Origin: Certhia americana
Taxonomy: Eukaryota; Chordata; Aves; Passeriformes; Certhiidae
Assembly (NCBI GenBank): GCA_018697195.1
Contig: CM031859.1
Coordinates: 54,357,630-54,421,629 of the forward strand
Reading direction: 5' to 3'
DNA: 64,000 bases
Shown: positions 60,385 to 64,000 of the stretch, in pieces
Position numbering within the stretch: the stretch's first letter is position 1
Layout of the letters: every line of letters begins with the position of its first letter
Notes under the pieces: model-generated
What the model was told of the DNA's origin: nothing
What the model saw: only the letters and a program-made list of their open reading frames with translations
Databases searched by the model: none
Translations under genes and position numbers: made by a program

Positions 60385-60705
60385 AGCTTAGTTTAGGTCA
60401 AAAAAGGCCTCTAAAATCATCAAGTCTAACTGTTAACCTAACACTGCTATCTTCACCATGAAACCACATCCCCAAGTATCAGACCGAGATAATTTTTCAA
60501 CATCTCCAGGGGTGGTGATTCCACCACTTCCCAGGGAAACCTTTTCCAATACCTTACCACCCTTTCAGTAAAGAAAGCTTTCCTAATATCCGATCTAAGC
60601 CTCGCCTGATGCAATATGAGGCCATTTCTTCTTGTCCTGTCACTTGTTGCTTGGGAGAAGAGACTGACCCTCACCTGTCTATAGCACTCAGTAAAGACAC
60701 TAGAA
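60385..60705 (-). mobile_element. CR1 LINE 3' fragment, diverged
   Basis: Reverse complement of a CR1 tail: 'ctctaaaatcatcaagtcta', 'atctccaggggtggtgattc', 'taaagaaagctttcctaata', 'gatctaagcctcgcctgatg' and 'cttgtcctgtcacttgttgc'. It has no open reading frame of its own. Confidence 0.88.
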
Positions 60706-61126
60706 AAGCCCACCTACAAAAGCTATCAAAATCCACATGGAGCCTTGAAGTGACATCCAGGACAAGCCAGTTTGAAATACAGGCTCTCTCCTTGCCAGTT
60801 TCTGCATGCAACCCAAAACACACAGTCCTAAATGTAAGATCAGAGTCACCCTCCCATCCAGGAATGCCAGACAGAAAAAGGGCTGGGGAGCCAGGCTTGG
60901 CTGCAGGTGTTCCTCAAAGGTGTGCTCAAAACCCATCTCACCTTTAGGGCCAGTCCTTCAGCACCAACAAAATGTTTGGTTGGCTACTGAGATCAACATA
61001 TGCACACTCAAGCCTTGGGAGAATTGGAATTTTCCCACATAGTTTCCTTTTTTTTTAAAATATGTGGTATTGAAGGGCTTTGTCCCTCTGGCACTTGGGG
61101 AATACAGTCACATGCTTGGTACTTAC

Positions 61127-61259
61127 TGTTTAGCTAGTTCCATGGATATTTGTTCCAAAGAGCATCCTTTTGTCTCTGGTATAAACATGATAACAAAAGC
61201 CAGGGATGCTAGGCTCATGATTGTGTAAACGAAGCACACCCAGGACAAGCCAATGAGCT
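61127..61259 (-). CDS. SLC2A12: SLC2A12 (GLUT12) penultimate coding exon, partial gene
   Basis: On the minus strand a TTTTCTTCCTTTGTAG acceptor precedes [19 protein letters not shown], then [18 protein letters not shown] and ISMELAK. A GTAAGT donor at 61126 follows after two bases (CA) of the next codon. GLUT12 is a class III facilitative sugar carrier of the plasma membrane and endomembranes. This exon gives transmembrane helix 12 and PETKG, the sugar-porter signature that follows it. The start could be 61257 if the second of two adjacent AGs is used. Earlier exons lie beyond 64000, and the final exon, which in mammals encodes the roughly 50-residue cytoplasmic tail, was not found to the left. 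The gene is convergent with TBPL1, as in mammals. Confidence 0.93.
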
Positions 61260-64000
61260 CTACAAAGGAAGAAAACATTTTTTTTTCAATTTTCAAATAT
61301 TGCAATTTTTCTTTCTGTTGCTGTATTTCATAGGATAAAGCCCCTAATGCACAGGAGAAGTTAGAAAGAAGCTAGGCTTCTAGTCGTAGCACACATATAT
61401 CAAAAGAGTGCCTTTACTTTTTCTAATACTCCTTATGAAAGAAAATTAATGAGTTAATATTAGCCCACTTAGCATGAACACGTTGGTTTATTTGCAATCA
61501 CTCTGGATGAAAACAGTGAGTAGCCATTGTTACTGATTTGTGGGAAGGCAGTGGGGATCATGAGGGCCTTGAATTTTTGCCTGTGTCTGGTTTTGGTGCA
61601 CATTCTTTCTTGGAGCAAATCCAAGCATTTTTCACACTATCACAGTTGTCTCCAGCTAATCCTCCCCACCTGTCAGTACTCAGCATTTCCACTGCGAGTC
61701 ACAGGTGCTGTGCCAGAAAGTGATCCAGCAGTGAGCTTCTAATGGGGCCATCCAAGAACTAGTGGTTTTCTGAGCCTAGAGTCCAGGGACAGGTGGATCC
61801 TTGGGCTGAGGGATGCACTCTGCAGTCCCTGGAAAGTAAAGTGTATACAAACCAAATAGCCTGCTGCAGCCCCATTTGCCCTTTTCCCTACTAAGATAAA
61901 CAAACCTGGACAGTTGAAACACTTGCCAGTTGTGTCATGAGCTGAAAATTGCAGCTGAAGCTTCTAGTCCATCTGGTACCTCTGCATCAGCACCTAAGTG
62001 CAGATGCTGCTAGCCACTGTGACTTCCATGTGTATTCATTTGACAATAGAATTCCCAATCCTGCCTTTCTGCCATAGAAGAGGAATGCATATTTTCTTGC
62101 ACTTACACTTTCATAAATCCAGATTAGACCCAGTTAAGCCAAGGGAGTTACTGTGGCTTTACAGTCTTTGAAACTGAGACTGGGATAACATCGAGATGTA
62201 CATTAACAACTAACACTGCATAACAAGAGGGGACCTCCCAGTGAAACAGCTGACACTGAGCACCTGATGTCTGCACTAGATGATTTTAGGGACCTTTCCT
62301 TAGGGATAACTCAAGTCTGGTCCAAAGACTGAATGAGTGTTAGCAACTAGACTGCCTACAATATGCATTTTCTCATTTGGTTTTGTCCCAAAGCTCGTGC
62401 AGTTCAGAAGTGCAGTTCTGTGATGCAAACTGATGGGCAGTGAGCAGGAGTAACTGGATGGCTTCCTTTTGAAGAAGACCCTTGATCCAATTAAACTGAA
62501 AGTGTGAGCCCAGTGAACTTGACCTGTCATATTTTTCCTAGTTTTAATCAAGGTAGTACTCAGGATGGAGCACATGTGTTTTTTAATTTCTCTCTTCTCA
62601 CTTTTTTTTTTTAAAGAAAACACAAATGTGAGACCCATTTTAGTAACAGATCACACTTATCTTCAAATCTGTCTCAAAAAACATCTTACGGGGTGAAAAC
62701 TACCTTGACTTTTTGTGAATTGGTTGTCTGCCTCTGATGGAGAGTAATGTAGACTTAAGGGAAACTTGGAATTTCTGCTCTCTTATATATTTTGATTTTC
62801 AACACGTATTTTCCTCACAATATGACTGAAAACTAAAATTTGCAAATCCTCATATAATATAAAATTAGAAAAATAAATTTGCTAATCTATAAATTTTAGC
62901 ATCAGCATTAAACCTTCCCCTTTGATTATTATCACATTAAAAGTCATATATGGTAGTCTACTTTCTCACATTCAAATGTGAGTTTTACCTCACAAAGACA
63001 TTATTTTCTGAAGAAAATTTTCTGAAAGCTAAGACATTCCTGTGAAAGGAATGAATTAAATGGGATTGTGTTTAAAAATGTCTGATCAGAAAAGCTGTGG
63101 TCTGACTAGAACAGAACTTGCATTGATTTCAGAAGATGCAGGACTTAATCCTAAACATTATGTGTTTTCAGCCTACCAAGGTGTTTTTCAGACCTGAGTT
63201 TCACAGCCTGTGGAGTTGATGTGCAAGGTGTTCTGACACTGTGAGGTTGAGGTTACTGGCACAAACAAAAATGTGGTGGGAACGATGAAGTCACACTGAC
63301 ACCTAAACAGAAATCTTGTCTTCTGGGCCTTCACAGCTGTAAATTTTGCAAAGCTTTTGTATAAGAGAAACTTATTTTGCCCACTAGGAGAATATCAACA
63401 TGGAAGACATGAAGAAATCTTACCAGTTACAGTCAAAAATGTCAAGGAGATGAGAAGATTTATACCCCAATTCATGCTAGATGTCAAAGCCATAGCCCGT
63501 CCTCTGATCCCACCAGGGAAAATTTCACTCAGAACCAACCAGGACACTGAAATACAAGGAAAAAAATGTTTCTTTGGAAGGATGGCTCTCCTTGCTATAA
63601 ATCTAGGTAGTCCATGGATTCAGGTGAGGCCACCTGAGAGAATAAGTTGATTTTCAGGGGTTTAGGTTTGTGAGGGCCCATGCTCTGCAAGCAGCATGTG
63701 CATCAATCAACATCACCATGCCTTCATCCCTGCCCAGTGGATGCCCGAGCCAGTGACAGGTGGCACTGGACTGGGGAGGTGAGCTCTGACTGCACATCTG
63801 GGTATGAAAGTGAGTTCTGACTGAATAACTCTCGAGTAACGTAAAACTAATGGAAGCGGGGCAGCAAACCAAAGCAATCTTCAGCCTCAGAGGGGCACTG
63901 TGTGTTTATGCCACCTTATAAATCAACCTGCCACATGGAAGTATGCTTGCTATTCCAGCTCTCTGTTCCACATAAATGAGATTGCCGAGGTATAAATGAA
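61260..64000 (-). other. SLC2A12: SLC2A12 intron upstream of the visible exon
   Basis: Inferred intron continuing past the window edge. AT-rich DNA with no further GLUT12 exon seen. The preceding exon, which encodes helices 10-11 in mammals, must lie beyond 64000. A plus-strand frame at 63357-63650 begins at TTG and is not accepted. Confidence 0.6.

Noticed and set aside
63357..63650. Frame with a short RRFIPQF...ARPL stretch faintly like a reverse-transcriptase/RNase H linker of a retroelement
   Set aside because: Starts at TTG, the resemblance is a dozen residues, and no other retroviral or retrotransposon domain, LTR or primer site flanks it.

Overview
The window is vertebrate nuclear DNA, most likely from a bird and probably a songbird. 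The evidence is intron-split genes with GT-AG boundaries, at least six CR1 LINE fragments of avian type, and a short SINE made of a tRNA-Ile-like head joined to a CR1 tail (21326-21460), an architecture known from songbirds. The gene order TCF21 (+), TBPL1 (+), SLC2A12 (-) is the order I know from human 6q23, so this is a conserved vertebrate block.

Layout. 1-26.3 kb is AT-rich intergenic DNA without a convincing gene; it holds microsatellites, one very old CR1 remnant and the SINE. 26.3-29.6 kb is TCF21, a two-exon bHLH transcription factor gene with a 179-residue product, a promoter-proximal homopurine tract, a GATA inverted pair and a CpG-rich intron and second exon. 29.6-30.7 kb is a further CpG-rich block with no gene assigned. 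30.7-39.1 kb is intergenic. 39.1-39.85 kb holds a polyadenylation-like A tract and a CR1 that stops at the edge of the TBPL1 CpG island. 39.85-53.1 kb is TBPL1 (TBP-like factor, TRF2/TLF): a non-coding first exon in the CpG island, six coding exons, and a product of 183 residues, three shorter than the mammalian protein because of one stop codon. 53.1-61.1 kb is a convergent interval with several CR1 copies, all in minus orientation, and a GC-rich 10-bp minisatellite beside a 10-N assembly gap. 61127-61259 is one minus-strand exon of SLC2A12 (GLUT12), encoding the last membrane helix and the PETKG motif. Its upstream exons lie beyond the right edge, and I could not identify its final exon.

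The three genes are not a functional pathway. They are a mesodermal transcription factor, a general-transcription-factor paralogue and a sugar transporter kept together by synteny. Most other open frames in the window are chance frames or CpG-island shadows, many beginning at non-ATG codons. No CRISPR array, operon or intact mobile element is present. The most checkable novelties are the shortened TBPL1 C-terminus, a start-stop uORF in the TBPL1 leader, the CR1 beside the TBPL1 promoter, the CpG-rich block 3' of TCF21, and the minisatellite/gap CpG patch in the SLC2A12 region.
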